Assembly: GCF_040939455.1 (NCBI RefSeq) | Contig: NC_134104.1 | Coordinates: forward strand, 147,782,501-147,846,500 | DNA length: 64,000 nt | Direction: 5' to 3' | From: Microcebus murinus | Lineage: Eukaryota > Chordata > Mammalia > Primates > Cheirogaleidae | Shown: positions 24,766 through 36,130 of the stretch, piece after piece | Layout of the letters: each line of letters opens with the position of its first letter | How positions within the stretch are numbered: position 1 is the first letter of the stretch | Notes under the pieces: generated by a model | The model's database searches: none | Told to the model about the DNA's origin: nothing | Seen by the model: only the letters and a program-made list of their open reading frames with translations | Program-made: the position numbers and the translations under genes

Positions 24766-25277
24766 CAGAGGCTCATGTTCCAAGGGGGCTAAGGTAGAAT
24801 GAACTAGGTTGTCCCACAACCGTCATGGGAAAGACAAAGGCAATCTTGCACGGCCCGGGGTGCTTGGCAAATGCCCTAGAAGAAGTAGATTATCTGTTAC
24901 TGCCCATAAAGAGTGTTAGGACAGTGACAAAGCAGAGTTACTGATGTGTAATTTGCTACTTGGGCCCTGGCGATCATCTAGGGCAGTGATCCATGGTCAC
25001 AGGGACCGAGAAGTTCTTGTCGCATTCTGCCAACTTAGAAACAATTTGCCGGTTGCAAAGACCAATTTTCTAGCACTTTGTTAGGGGCAACAAGAAAGCA
25101 CTGGTAGAGGTTTTGCTTTTGAAAGTATTTGTCTTATTTGACCTGGTATTTAGGCGATTTTGAGGCAAACCATTAAGTATATAGAAACAAAACATTAGAT
25201 CAAAAGATCAAACTTAAAAAGAATGCCTACAAGATCAAAGCTGCTGTTCATCCTCACTTGCTGCAGGAGTGTCTAGC

Positions 25278-25301
25278 AGAGAGAGAGAGAGAGAGAGAGA
25301 A
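25278..25301 (+). repeat. (GA)n microsatellite
   Basis: Twelve uninterrupted AG units. Confidence 0.95.
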
Positions 25302-26309
25302 CATTTCTTTTGAGAAATGCCCTTTTCAAAGGAAGATTAGAATCTGGCTTTAGGAGAATGGCCAAAGGGTGGGGAGATAAGGGGTGGGGAAAATTCAGTA
25401 ATGGCATTCAGAGCAAACTTCCCAGCGACTAGTCCTGACAAGCTGGAGTATCCGTCAGATGTCTGAATGCTCCAAAGTGAACAGCCCAGCTGCTGGTGAA
25501 CTTGCTCAGAATCCTTCCTAGCATTTGCAGGGCCCAAGGCGACACCACTTGCTCAAGAAATGTGGCACACTCTGCCATCCCCTTCGAGACGGACCCAGCT
25601 GCTGCTGCCATCAGGCCCCCATGCAGAGCAGGTGGTTATAAGCTGTCCCCACTGGGCATGGGCTTTGCCTATGACTGTATTAAAGAAGGGACATCAGCAC
25701 AGAATGGGACATCGGTGCAGAAAGGATCAACAATCAAGCCCTTTCCTAACTCCTGATTTCTAGGATTCCACAATGACGGAATGTGTAACAGATGGGACTA
25801 CTGCTGATCTGACCCACAGGGGCAGGACTTGGCATCTCAGAAGGGAAAATGAGCTAGAGAAGGTATGTCTATGTGTCTGTGAAGACCAGACTCTGCCACG
25901 ATGGCTGACCTCAACTGTGTAGGTTCGAATCCGCTGACTAGGGAAATTCTTTCTTTCTCCTAAGTTGCCTGAGGGCAGTAAATCTGGAACAGGCTTGGTA
26001 CCTTAATCCAACCCCAATTTAACAAAAGGCTTCTTTCTTCATAGCTCTGAGGAATCCCTATATTCTGGTTACCAGCACCTTGAAGCCTTGCTCCAAGGCA
26101 AACCCTTCAGAACTCATCTGTGTTCTCAATTTGTCCCTTACTTCCTAGAACCATTCAGGTCACAGGTCCAGCCCTTGCCCCCTTCACCTGGTCAGAGGAT
26201 AACAATAGGTGGTAGAATAAGAATAAAAGCTCGAGACAGACTGACCAAACTCAAACGTCAGAGCTGAACAGCTCTGTCTCTCTTACCAAAGCTCATGACA
26301 GCAATCTGA

Positions 26310-26640
26310 CTATATAAAATCAAACTCTGCATGGAAACAAGTAATAGTAACAGAATCAAAAAGTAAACATTAAACTGGGAAAACAGCTGTACCATATATT
26401 ACAAAGGGCTTGTTTGATTAGCAAAAAGCTCTTGCAATTCAATAAGTATAAGGTCAACTCAAAGAAACTGGGCAAAACATCCAAAAAGCCAGTTCATGTG
26501 AAAGTAAGTTCACGTGGGCTTTTAGGTAGGAAATTGTCCTTAATCTCACTCATAAGAAGTAAAACACAAATTAAAACCACAGCAAGATACCATTTCCACC
26601 TATCTGGTTGGCAAAGATAAAACAACTGGGGGGAGGGGGA
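26310..26640 (+). mobile_element. L1 ORF2 C-terminal fragment
   Basis: 'gcaattcaataagtataagg', 'taatctcactcataagaagt', 'acacaaattaaaaccacagc' and 'agataccatttccacctatc' are the late ORF2 L1 motif order in diverged form. Confidence 0.65.
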
Positions 26641-27009
26641 GAGAAAACAAGGTGCAGCATGCAGACAGCTGCAGCCTTGTCAAGGGGGAGGAGAATAAAA
26701 GCCAACACTTCCTGCATGTGCATGAAACACCTCCGGGGTGATACACACACAAAAATAATCATGAAGGCTGCCTCCAGGGAGGAGAATTTGGTAGCTAGAA
26801 AGCAGGATTGGATGGGAGACCATTCGTTTTATATTCTTTTTAATCCATTCAAATTTGAAGCAGAGATTGCCTTAAAGCTTTCATCAATATTTAAGGAAAG
26901 AATATCTTTTCTGGAACCTCATTTTGATGGACATGCTGATAAGGCCAGGCTGAATGAGGGGCTCTTTGTATCTTCAGAGATCGATATATAACAATTTCCT
27001 TTAAGATAA

Positions 27010-27175
27010 TTACAGCGCATTAGGGTTTGTGAAGGTCTCTTATACATTCATCTTCTTGAATCCTTGTAATAACACTCTGAGATAGGCATTATTTTGATCT
27101 CTGTTTTTCAGAGGCGGGGAGTGGGGCTCAGAGAGACAGAGTGGGAAGTTCCAGAGCCTGGATTTGGCACTAAGT
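27010..27175 (-). mobile_element. MIR SINE, antisense
   Basis: 'tacattcatcttcttgaatc', 'ctctgagataggcattattt', 'gtttttcagaggcggggagt' and 'gctcagagagacagagtggg' follow antisense MIR order. Confidence 0.78.
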
Positions 27176-30100
27176 TAATCTGGTTGTTGCATGAGGGTGC
27201 ATTGTTAGATCTGCCTGGCCCAGGACTCAGAGGCTGTGAGCCCGCTGTAAGCCATGAGGGAAAGCATATGAGGGAGCGGAAGCAGCTAGAAGGCTGGGGG
27301 TGGAGGGGACAACCAGCAGAGGGTCCCTGTGGGTACAGCCCCAAGGCCTGTCCAGGGACAACCAACCCTTCAGGAGGAAGAGGCAGGGCACACGTAAAGG
27401 TAGGGAGAAAAGCTTTGCCAGGGTCTGGGCAACACCCAAGGTTGCTGCCATGGCCAGGGCTAAGGAAAAAGGGAGATTGGGGCCAAGTGAAGACAGATGG
27501 CCACTGGCTTACAATCAGTAGTGGCACAGAAATAGAGGTTTGTGGCATGGCTTCCAGCCAAAATAATAGAGTATATTCCTTCTAGTCCTTGCCACACGCA
27601 GGGCCTCCTCTCTCCGTGCACCACCTCTTCCTGCCTCTTGCTGTCAATCCCATCGCAAGACCTTCAACCTACAAGTGACAGTTGTCCGGAAGGCAGAGGC
27701 CAAACCACCCTCCAAGGGGTGTCTGCCCTCTTCACTCGACTGCACTTCCCAGGGGCCACAAGGCTACCAGGTCTAGACGTCAGACCATGCCTTTACATGT
27801 ACTGCTCATGCAAACCGCTCGGATGGCAGAGAGGGCCAGCACGCAGAAGGCCACGGAAGTTCTCTGCCGGCATTGTCGGCACATCAACGAGCCTGGTGGT
27901 ACCTTGGAGCTTACGGCAGAAACGGGTAAAAATTGTGAGAGAAAATGGCAAGGTCAGGGTGGGGACGGAATTGGGGGTAATTAAAAAGGTGATGCAAGAG
28001 CAGAGATGCGGGAAGTTCCTGAGCAGGCAGGCAGGTGCGTTCATGATAGCTAAATAAGCAAAGGAGTTGAAGACTTTTCTTCTAACAAGGAGGAAGAAGG
28101 AAACTGTTTCAGGTTAACGTGGTGGAAGGAAGGCAAATAGGACTGAGTGGTGGAGAAGGGGGATATAATTCCCTGCTGGCTCAAGAACTGAAAGGATGTG
28201 AAGAGAAAAAACAATGCAGCTTCCTCTGTTTTCTGCCCCCGGGACATGGATGCGCCAGTGAATGGAATATGCTGCTTATCTTCACACTGATTTTTCTAAA
28301 TCCAAAATTCAGAAACAAAGTAAGACCAAACAGGGGCCCCATGGGGTGAAATCTGGTTGCCTAACTTTGCTCTGCAAAGGACAGAACACAGTTTTGACTG
28401 ACGGTGGGCACATTCTAGATTCTTTCACCCCTGAGACATTCAATCTGTTGAGCACTCCCAGATACAGCGCTGCCTCTCAGTTAGAGAGCTGGGTCTGCAG
28501 AAGCTGAGTTTTTTCTCTAAACCAAATACTCACAGTAAGAACACCCTTTTAGGATGATATTAACATTTGCCAGAGTCTAAATATACAAACTAGAGTCATC
28601 CTGGAAAGTTGCACCGAGGACGAAGTCAGGTTTTGCTCACAGACGTTTAGCCCAATGAACCTTGTTATCTGCCAGAGAGAGTTACACAGGGGGGCATCTG
28701 AGGACAGGGCATGCATGGCCTGTTTTCTTAAACTAGGCTGAAACTTCTTTTGGGTCTTGATCCCATGGGCCTGTGTAGATATAATCTGATTGGCTTACAT
28801 GTCTTTCCAGTTACTTCCAGGCTGCCTGAATCTGAGGTGGGTGTGAAAAGAGCTGAAAAGAACAGTGATTTCTTTGATGAGGATGAAATTATACAAAATG
28901 CGGTTTGAGTCTAGTTATTATCCTCTGTATATAGTTTTGTGGGAAGACTAAGCTTAAAATCATTTCACGACACAGAAAATAATATGAGATACAACAGGTA
29001 GTAGACATAAGACATTTCTCTTTTTCCCTTCCTTACAGAACTCTTCCCCCACATGGCTCGCCCCAGGAAAGGCGAGCTGCCTCTCCGCTCCCCCCCCACC
29101 CCCCCACCCCGTAATCCTGGTAAACACGATTTTCAGTGAAGGCTCTGAGATCTGGGCAGGTGTTGGAGAACCTGTGGGGGTCATGTGTGGGTAAGAGTAA
29201 GAAGGGCGGACTTGCTGAAAACATCCTGCTGCAGGCCAAGAAAGCAGCTCAGGAGGGAAATTCGAGAAAGAGAAGCAAGGCAGGACCTTGGAACCTCCTG
29301 TACCTCTGGATGCTTCTATGAGATGCAATTCATTTGCTCACTGTTTAAACCAAGTTGACTCGGAGTTTTTGTTATTTGCTGAAAATGTAATTAATAAATA
29401 ATACATCACCCAAGAATACTTTGAGGAACCTCAACTGTCATAAGCCCCCAACGTGTGAGCACTCTGTGCTCAGGAGAAAGACCTGTCAAACCCACTCAGG
29501 GACTGGCCCAGTGGCTGCGTGTATTCAGGGATGAAGCCATCCCTGCAGTGACTGTTTGAATGGCCACGGTTTCCAACCTAGTCTTGAAACATCAAGGTCA
29601 AAGGTGGTGAACCTTTTAGCCCCACTTTGCTCCAGCTCCTAATAGAGCAGGCACCCCTAGCAGGGCGCCCATCTGACTGTTGGGGTCCATGGCATGGGGC
29701 ACACCGTGGCTGCGCAGGGCTCCACAACAGAGCTCTGCGGGGGAGCAGCAGAAGCAGCTGGCAGCTCCCAGGCTTTCTGCCTTTCTTCTAGATTCTTCTA
29801 TTAGCGGCATCTCTCGTACATTTTTAAATTTTTAGTTAACCTATTTGAATTGTTTTGTTTTGTCGTTGCTGTTGTTATGGCAATTATAAACCACACACTT
29901 AAAATGTTCCTAATTTTGGAATAACACACCGTCAACTCAGTGGACTGAACATTTTTAAATTACAGCTATTACTTCCTGAGTTTACTGTTTCAGGTATTGG
30001 CAGGACGAGACACAGTGCAATAAAATGCCTGGAATAAATGATTAAATCCCCAAGGGCGACTCTGTCTACTCTGAATTCTCCATTAGGTTTTATAATCACC

Positions 30101-30559
30101 TGGACCCAACACCTACTGAAAATAATCACAAGCACTGTCATAAAATTCCCTCAGAAATTTAGCATTGTTGAAAATATCCACAAAACACAAGGTGAGTTGA
30201 ATGCAATTTGGGTGCCCGAACACAAACATTTCATGTTGACAGAAATAGAGGTGCCAAAATAGAGGTGACCTTTCAAGCAATAAAAACCTGGGCAGTATCC
30301 TAGAGCATCCCACGGAAACTCGGGTTGAAGGTGGCCACAGAGTCCTGGGTAGACAGAGCAGAAGGCATCTTGGGGCATATTCATCCACCCTGTCCTCATT
30401 GTATGGAGGGAACCTAGAGCTCAGGACTGGAGGTGGGAAGCCCAAGGAAGGGAGAGAGTCTGTCTAACACCAGAGACAGCATCCTAACCCTGCATCTTCT
30501 TTCTAGATTAACCTTATTTTGGAGTAAGACCTGGTAAGGTCTCTGCCATGTGATATTAT
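27176..30559. other. Unique sequence, no gene seen
   Basis: Frames up to 171 codons (27542-28057, plus strand) overlap shorter ones in other frames and contain no recognised domain. A C-rich run of about 24 bases lies at 29088-29112. No named repeat is evident. Confidence 0.35.
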
Positions 30560-30770
30560 AGGGATGACAATGACAATGATGGTGACAGCTAAGTTTGTTG
30601 AAGATTTACTATGTAACGGGCACTTTTTGTGTATTAACTCAATCTATAATCATGCAAACCAGGAGATGCTGAATTTACTCTTATTACCTCCATTTAACAG
30701 ATGAGGAACTTGAGACAGAGGTTAAGTAACTTGCAACAACTAGAAAGCAAAGGAGCTCGGATATGAGCCT
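30560..30770 (-). mobile_element. MIR SINE, antisense
   Basis: 'gaagatttactatgtaacgg', 'gtgtattaactcaatctata', 'tattacctccatttaacaga', 'tgaggaacttgagacagagg' and 'ttaagtaacttgcaac' match antisense MIR. Confidence 0.85.
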
Positions 30771-31679
30771 TCAGCATCTGGCTTCAAAGCCTCTGCTCTC
30801 ACTCTTTGGGATCTACTGCTTCCCTCCCAGGCTTCTGTCATGTTCAACTGGCTTCCACTCCTCAGAGAGCCTTTTCTGGCTTTATGCTGGTATTGGTGCT
30901 AGTGGGCTTGCACTGGGAAGGGTTCAGGGAGTCCCAAGTAACCAAACTGAATTCTATCGCTGAGGCGACATTATAAGGCACGTCCCAGGTGCTAACCAGA
31001 ATTGTTCAGACTCCTCTAGGGCATGCGCTGTCTGTGGGAAAGGGCTGGGGTACATGCACACTGAGTATTACCTCTTGATACTCAGGACCATTCCCACCCT
31101 TCCACACTCCTGCCTGTATGCAGGAACCCTGGAAACTACAATTCCCAGACTCCTCTGCCAGCAGGCTCCAGATTAGATTTTGCTAGTGAGGTCAATCACA
31201 TGATACTTGGAAGACAGGCAAAGAGAAGCTGTTTTTCACTGGGGACAATGTAGGCAGTTGCCTGGGAATTAGCAGATGGGTGATGTGAGGTTTGCTAGTG
31301 GCTTCTAGGGCTCCTTCTGAGAATTCAGTGGCACAGGCAGCTGAGAATATTTTGGGGTGGTTTGCTGTGATCCCTGCAAGTCCTTACTCCTTGAACACTT
31401 GCAGAAGCTCCTGATTTTTACTTCCTTCATCCTTTCAATTTTGTGTATTCAATCTCCTCTTGACTGGAATGCTTAGAATGCCTCCGTTTTCTTCACTAGC
31501 CACTGCCTGATATAAAATGTGTACAAGATTACAGTGTTTCTTGTAATAGAGAAAAAAAAAAAAAGAAGAAAAAAAAGAAGGAAGGAAGGGAGTGGGGAAA
31601 AAGAAAAGGGAAAAAAAAATGAAAGGCAAAGAAAAGAAAAAGCAAAAAACAAACAGCCTAATGCCCCTCAGGAGAGGAA
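30771..31679. other. Unassigned sequence with a purine-rich tract
   Basis: 30990-31440 contains 'ctacaattcccagactcctc', a phrase seen in old LTR-type repeats, but not enough for a family call. 31548-31655 is an A/G-rich low-complexity tract. Confidence 0.4.
31548..31655 (+). repeat. A/G-rich low-complexity tract
   Basis: Nearly pure purine for about 100 bases with GAAGGAAGGAAGG units and A runs. No open element surrounds it on the left, and it may be the decayed tail region of an adjacent retroelement. Confidence 0.85.
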
Positions 31680-31912
31680 ATAGATAAGCAATCTATGTTA
31701 TAATCATGTAATAGGACACTATTCAGCAGTTAAAATAAAGGAACTAATCTCTATGAATAAATATTGCTAAGTGGCATGAGGGGGCTTTTGGGGTGCTACA
31801 ATGCTCTGGCAAGCCAGGTGCTGGTTGCACAGGTGTATTTAGTTTATGAACATCCATCATGCTGTCATTTGTGATTTTCTGTAGGTATGTTATTCATCAA
31901 AAAGTTTACAAA
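31680..31912 (+). mobile_element. L1 (L1M-type) 3' UTR fragment
   Basis: 'aggacactattcagcagtta', 'gggggcttttggggtgctac', 'aggtgctggttgcacaggtg' and 'tatgttattcatcaaaaagt' match the order of old L1 3' ends. Confidence 0.78.
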
Positions 31913-31914
31913 TA

Positions 31915-32110
31915 AATAATAATAACAGCAGCAGCTACTACTAAGTGGAAAGTGGTAATTGTAAGTCATTTATAAAGACAAATCTTTTAACTCACAACAA
32001 AATTTTGAGATAGGTATTGTTTCTCCCACTTAATAAGTAGAGGTTCAGAAGGATCAAATGACTTGCCAACAATTCCCTGGACTTTCATCCAAGGATTCTA
32101 ACCAGTGGTC
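31915..32110 (-). mobile_element. MIR SINE, antisense
   Basis: 'aaatcttttaactcacaaca', 'ttgagataggtattgtttct' and 'gaggttcagaaggatcaaat' then 'gacttgccaac' fit antisense MIR. Confidence 0.78.
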
Positions 32111-32982
32111 TCTCTGTTGCCCTCTCCGTGGGCCCCTCCCCAAGTCTCTGACCTGAAGCTGGGTGAGCTTTCTGTTAACACAGTGGATAGTCACACTCTC
32201 ATCATAAAACAGGAGATGCAGAAGGCCTTCTAGAGTAATAACTGCCCTACCTGTCCCCTCCCAGCACACAGCCCAAAGATGGTGACAACCAGTGCATCAG
32301 GCACCATCAAGAAAACCCAAGCATATACTGAAAGATGAACTGAGAACCAGAAGGCACAACATTTGGGAAGGTTTTTTTTTTTTTTATCCTAAGAGAAAAA
32401 ATTTTAAAAACTCTAACTGAGGGAACGGTTCTTTTCCATTTTATATCAGGAAAGATTGCAAGAATTAAAAAATGCTTCTTTGAGGCATGCACATTAAGTC
32501 AAAATGGAGAAGAAACAATGCATAATCAGTCAATAGTAATAGAACTAACACAAAATTAAATTGTAATGGAGATTATAGTCGTGGAGTTTTCCCCTTAAAT
32601 TCCAGGAATAGCAACAAGATCCTGTAACCATACAACCCAGGGAGTCAAACTGGCTGAGAGAATTGGGGAAAGGCCAGAGGAATAACATATGAATCATTTT
32701 TTTTTATAATTTACACAAAAAGACTAGATAAAACTCTCTTACATTGTAATATAGCTGTGCGAATAAAATCTATTTACAATGAAGTATCAATATTGTGAAT
32801 TTCAAGTAAAAGAATATTTTGACCTTATGATTTTAATGACAGCAATTATCTTTGGGAACATATGAAATGTAAAGAAAAAGAATGGATATTGAATATATTT
32901 GGTTTGCAGTGGGAAGATACAAAGAGTGAATCAAGGTGATATTTGAATTACAAGAAGCCCCATGAATAGGACTGATAACATA
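32111..32982. other. AT-rich sequence, no gene or named repeat seen
   Basis: Several A-rich runs with no diagnostic blocks. It may contain old DNA-transposon or L1 remnants that I cannot name. Confidence 0.35.
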
Positions 32983-32996
32983 AAGAATATGAATAT

Positions 32997-33311
32997 GGCC
33001 GGGCGCTGTGGCTCACGCCTGTAATCCTAGCTCTTGGGAGGCCGAGGCGGGCGGATTGCTCAAGGTCAGGAGTTCAAAACCAGCCTGAGCAAGAGTGAGA
33101 CCCCGTCTCTACTATAAATACAAAGAAATTAATGGGCCAACTGATATATATATAAAAAATTAGCCGGGCATGGTGGCGCATGCCTGTAGTCCCAGCTACC
33201 CGGGAGGCTGAGGCAGAAGGATCACTCGAGCCCAGGAGTTTGAGGTTGCTGTGAGCTAGGCTGACGCCACGGCACTCACTCTAGCCTGGGCAACAAAGTG
33301 AGACTCTGTCT

Positions 33312-33346
<35 letters not shown>
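32997..33346 (+). mobile_element. Full-length lemur-type Alu with 13-bp target duplication
   Basis: It starts GGCCGGGCGCTGTGGCTCAC and has the linker 'aattaatgggccaactgata' followed by 'tatatataaaaaattagccg', a right arm GAGCTAGGCTGACGCCACGG and a 34-base A tail. AAGAATATGAATA at 32983-32995 and 33352-33364 is a perfect target duplication. Low divergence from the consensus and the long pure tail indicate a young copy. Confidence 0.96.
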
Positions 33347-33349
<3 letters not shown>

Positions 33350-33784
33350 TTAAGAATATGAATAAAGTTAAAATTAATAGAAATAAGGCATAACCCTTTA
33401 GGTGACTAAGCTAGGAAACAACCTGAAGAGTCACAGGAAAACGGTGATTGGATTATTAGAAGAAATGAAAATATGCAAACATAGACACACACAAATAAAA
33501 GGTCAGAAACAAAGCTGGCAGTATTCCACGCGAGGTCAAGGCAACACAAAAATGGGATTGAGATCAGGGGTGGCAAAAAGAGAACAGTATTACGGCAGTT
33601 GAATGTCAGTCCTCCATTCACTTGGTCACCATCTCTTCTGAGCAAAGCCCAGTGCTGGGGCAGTCAGAGACCCTGAGATAAATACAATGCAACCCCACTC
33701 TCAAAGACTCACCATCAAATGGAGAACTAAATTCCCAAACAACATGTTACCGGCTATAACACCACAGAGGAATCTCTGAAGGCC

Positions 33785-34035
33785 ATCTAGGGTTTGGAGC
33801 CTAGGCTTTGTAGTCAGCCACCCTGGTTCCAATCCTATCCCACTGTTTTCTAGCAATATATCCCCGGCAACATGTTAACTCTCTTTGCCTTGTTTTCTCA
33901 ATGGTAAAATAGGGGATTGATAAAAGTAGCTCAAGGGTTTCTGTGAGGAGTAAATGAGTTAAAAAGCATGCCTGGGTACAATGTCTGGCATATAGTAACT
34001 TGTTATCTATTCTTAGTATCATTATCATATAAAGT
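33785..34035 (+). mobile_element. MIR SINE, sense
   Basis: 'tttggagcctaggctttgta', 'ccctggttccaatcctatcc', 'aactctctttgccttgtttt', 'ctcaatggtaaaatagggga', 'gtgaggagtaaatgagttaa' and 'tggcatatagtaacttg' give the sense MIR order including the tRNA-like B-box region. Confidence 0.88.
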
Positions 34036-34074
34036 GCTATGGAGCCCTGTAGAAGTACTAGTTTTATCTGTAGT

Positions 34075-34300
34075 ACATAGGGAGGGCTTCATGGCAGAGG
34101 TGACATTTCACCTGGATCTTAGAGGCGATTTGAAAGAGGCAATTTGAAAGGTGGAAAGGAAGCAAAATGACTCCTAGTAAAGAGAACAGGGTGAACCAAC
34201 ACATGGAAGGGGTGGAAAAGTGTTGCGAATTCAGGGCCTAGCCCAGGGGGTTGATGTCACTGGTGGAATTTGCAATGGAGGATGCTAAGAGATAAGAGTG
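34075..34300 (-). mobile_element. L2 LINE 3' region, antisense, left half
   Basis: 'gggcttcatggcagaggtga', 'catttcacctggatcttaga' and 'gaaccaacacatggaagg' follow the antisense L2 3' region. It resumes at 34715 beyond the MaLR LTR. Confidence 0.65.
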
Positions 34301-34306
34301 GAGAGA

Positions 34307-34711
34307 TGCTATGGTCTGAATGTATCTCCCTCAAATTCATGTGCTGGAAACTTAATCCCCAATGCAACAGTGTTGGTAGGTAGGGCCTAATGAGAGGTGT
34401 TGAAGTCATACAGGCTCTGTCTTCATGAATACATTAATGCTGGTATAAAAAGGGCTTGCAGCAGTGGGTTTACTTGTGCTCTTCTGCTATTCTGCCATGT
34501 GAGGCACAGCATTCCTCCCCTCTGGAGGATGCAGCATTCAAGGCGCCATCTTGGTAGCAGAGACTAGACCCTCACCTGACAATAAACCTACTGGTGTCTT
34601 GATCTTGGACTTCACAGCCTCCAGAACTGTAAGAAATAAATGTCTATTCTTTACAAATTACCCAGTGGGTGGTATATTCTGTTATAGCAGCACAAATGAA
34701 CTAAGAAAGCA
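34307..34711 (+). mobile_element. MaLR solo LTR (MLT/MST-like), inserted in L2
   Basis: It starts TGCTATGGTCTGAATGTATC and includes 'tgctggaaacttaatcccca', 'gccatcttggtagcagagac' and 'acagcctccagaactgtaag' with AAATAAATG, and ends 'acaaattacccagtgggtgg'...'gaactaaga'. No internal region is left. Confidence 0.85.
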
Positions 34712-34714
34712 GAA

Positions 34715-34860
34715 CATTTGGGAGCAGCAGTGATAGGCTTTGTGTTCCAAGCTAAGGAATTTGCACCTTATTCTGTTGGTAGGAGAGGATTATGAGAGTT
34801 TTTATGAAAAAGGAAATGATCAGATATGTTTTATAAAGATAATGTGATTTCAGGTCAATA
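34715..34860 (-). mobile_element. L2 LINE, antisense, right half
   Basis: 'tgtgttccaagctaaggaat', 'ttgcaccttattctgttggt' and 'gaaatgatcagatatgtttt' continue the L2 antisense order after the LTR. Confidence 0.55.
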
Positions 34861-34949
34861 TGGCCAGCAGAAGTGATATGAAAAGTCCCCCTTTTGTTCA
34901 AGCACACTGATGTTCTAGGTAGCATAGAACCAAAATGTAAAGGAAACAT

Positions 34950-35215
34950 GTCAGGAACAAGGCAAAGATGTCCCCTCTTACCACTCCTTTCTAATACTGT
35001 ACTGGAAGTTTTAGCTAATGTAATAATAGGAAAAGGATATAAAAGGTGTTGAGAAATAAGACATAAAGCTATCTTTGTTCACAGGGGCATGACTGTCTAT
35101 ATAAGAAATTCAAAAGACTCTCCTGGAATTAACAAGTGATACAGTAAGACTGCAAGATACAATGTTAAAATATAAAAGTCAATCACTTTCCTACATAACA
35201 GCAATAAACAGTGGA
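34950..35215 (+). mobile_element. L1 ORF2, first part of a 3-kb copy
   Basis: 'caggaacaaggcaaagatgt', 'cttaccactcctttctaata' and 'ctgtactggaagttttagct' are the reverse-transcriptase region of L1 ORF2. Interrupted by an Alu and resumes at 35523. Confidence 0.88.
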
Positions 35216-35522
35216 TTTTTTTTTTTTTTTTTTTTTTTTTTTGAGACAGAGTCTCACTGTTGTTCAGGCTAGAGGGCAGTGGCATCATCATAGCTCACTA
35301 CAACCTCAAACTCCTGGGCTCCAACAATCTTCCTGTTTCAGCCTCCCAACTAGCTGGAACTAGAGGTATACACCAGCAAGTCCGGCTAATTTTTAAATAT
35401 TTTGTAGAGATAGAGTCTTGCTCTGTTGCTCAGGCTGGTCTCAAATTCCTGGGCTCAAGCAACTCTCCCACGTTGGCCTCCCAAAGTGCTAGGATTATAG
35501 GTGTGAGCCACCATACCTAGCC
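35216..35522 (-). mobile_element. Alu, antisense, inserted in L1 ORF2
   Basis: A T tail of about 27 bases, then 'gagacagagtctcactgttg', 'catagctcactacaacctca', a central 'taatttttaaatattttgta' and an end 'gtgagccaccatacctagcc'. Both arms are present. Confidence 0.92.
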
Positions 35523-35932
35523 TGGAATGTAAAATTAAAAACGTGATACCATTTACATTAGCACCTAAAAAAACACTTAGGTTTAAAGCTAACAAAATAT
35601 GCACAAGATCTATATGACGAAAACTACAAAAATGTAATAAATGAAATAAAAAAACCTAATGTTTTTTATTCCATGTTCATGGATAGGAAGACTCAATATT
35701 ATAAAGATGCCAGTTCTTCCCAACTCAATCTGTAGACTCAATGCAATCCCAATCAAAATCCTAGGAGATTACTTTGTGGATGCTGACAAACTGATTCTAA
35801 AGTTTATATGGAGAGGCAAAAGACACAGAATAGCTAACACAATATTGATAGAGAAGAACAAAGTTGGAGAACTGACACTATCCAACTTCAAGACTTACTA
35901 TAAAGCTTCAGTAATTGAGACAGTTTGGTACT

Positions 35933-36076
35933 GGTGAAAGAAGAGACAATAGATCAATGGAACAAACTGGTGAAAGAAGAGACAATAGATCAATGGAACA
36001 AACTGGTGAAAGAAGAGACAATAGATCAATGGAACAAACTGGTGAAAGAAGAGACAATAGATCAATGGAACAAAGT
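35933..36076 (+). repeat. 36-bp tandem array, 4 copies, inside L1 ORF2
   Basis: The unit starts GGTGAAAGAAGAGACAATAG and continues ATCAATGGAACAAACT; four copies begin at 35933, 35969, 36005 and 36041, the first three identical and the last ending AAAGT. The unit equals 12 codons and encodes TGERRDNRSMEQ in the locally open frame. It is an expansion of the ordinary L1 stretch '...agatcaatggaaca...'. Confidence 0.97.
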
Positions 36077-36082
36077 AGAGAG

Positions 36083-36130
36083 CAGACTCACATAAATACA
36101 GACTCACATAAATAGACTCACATAAATACA
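36083..36130 (+). repeat. Short tandem array of AGACTCACATAAATA
   Basis: Three copies of AGACTCACATAAATA, with one spacing of 17 and one of 14 bases, directly after the 36-base array, leading into the normal L1 sequence 'cagtcaattgatctttgaca'. Confidence 0.93.

Larger units (their letters stand above)
23743..26309. other. Unique sequence, no gene seen; holds a dispersed 71-bp direct repeat and a (GA)n run
   Basis: No exon or named repeat is supported. Short antisense-L1-like blocks occur at 23990-24090 ('ggatacctgggttgtttcca'). Two 70-base near-copies are listed separately. Confidence 0.35.

Noticed and set aside
25890..25960. Perfect tRNA B-box-like GGTTCGAATCC at about 25922
   Set aside because: No matching A box, no acceptor or anticodon stem around it, and no clear MIR continuation, so not a tRNA gene or SINE call.
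27542..28057. 171-codon plus-strand frame
   Set aside because: Overlapped by other frames, no domain, and low-complexity basic stretches only.
35933..36130. Regular repeats that could suggest a CRISPR array
   Set aside because: The units are directly adjacent with no spacers and lie in a primate L1, so they form a minisatellite-type expansion.
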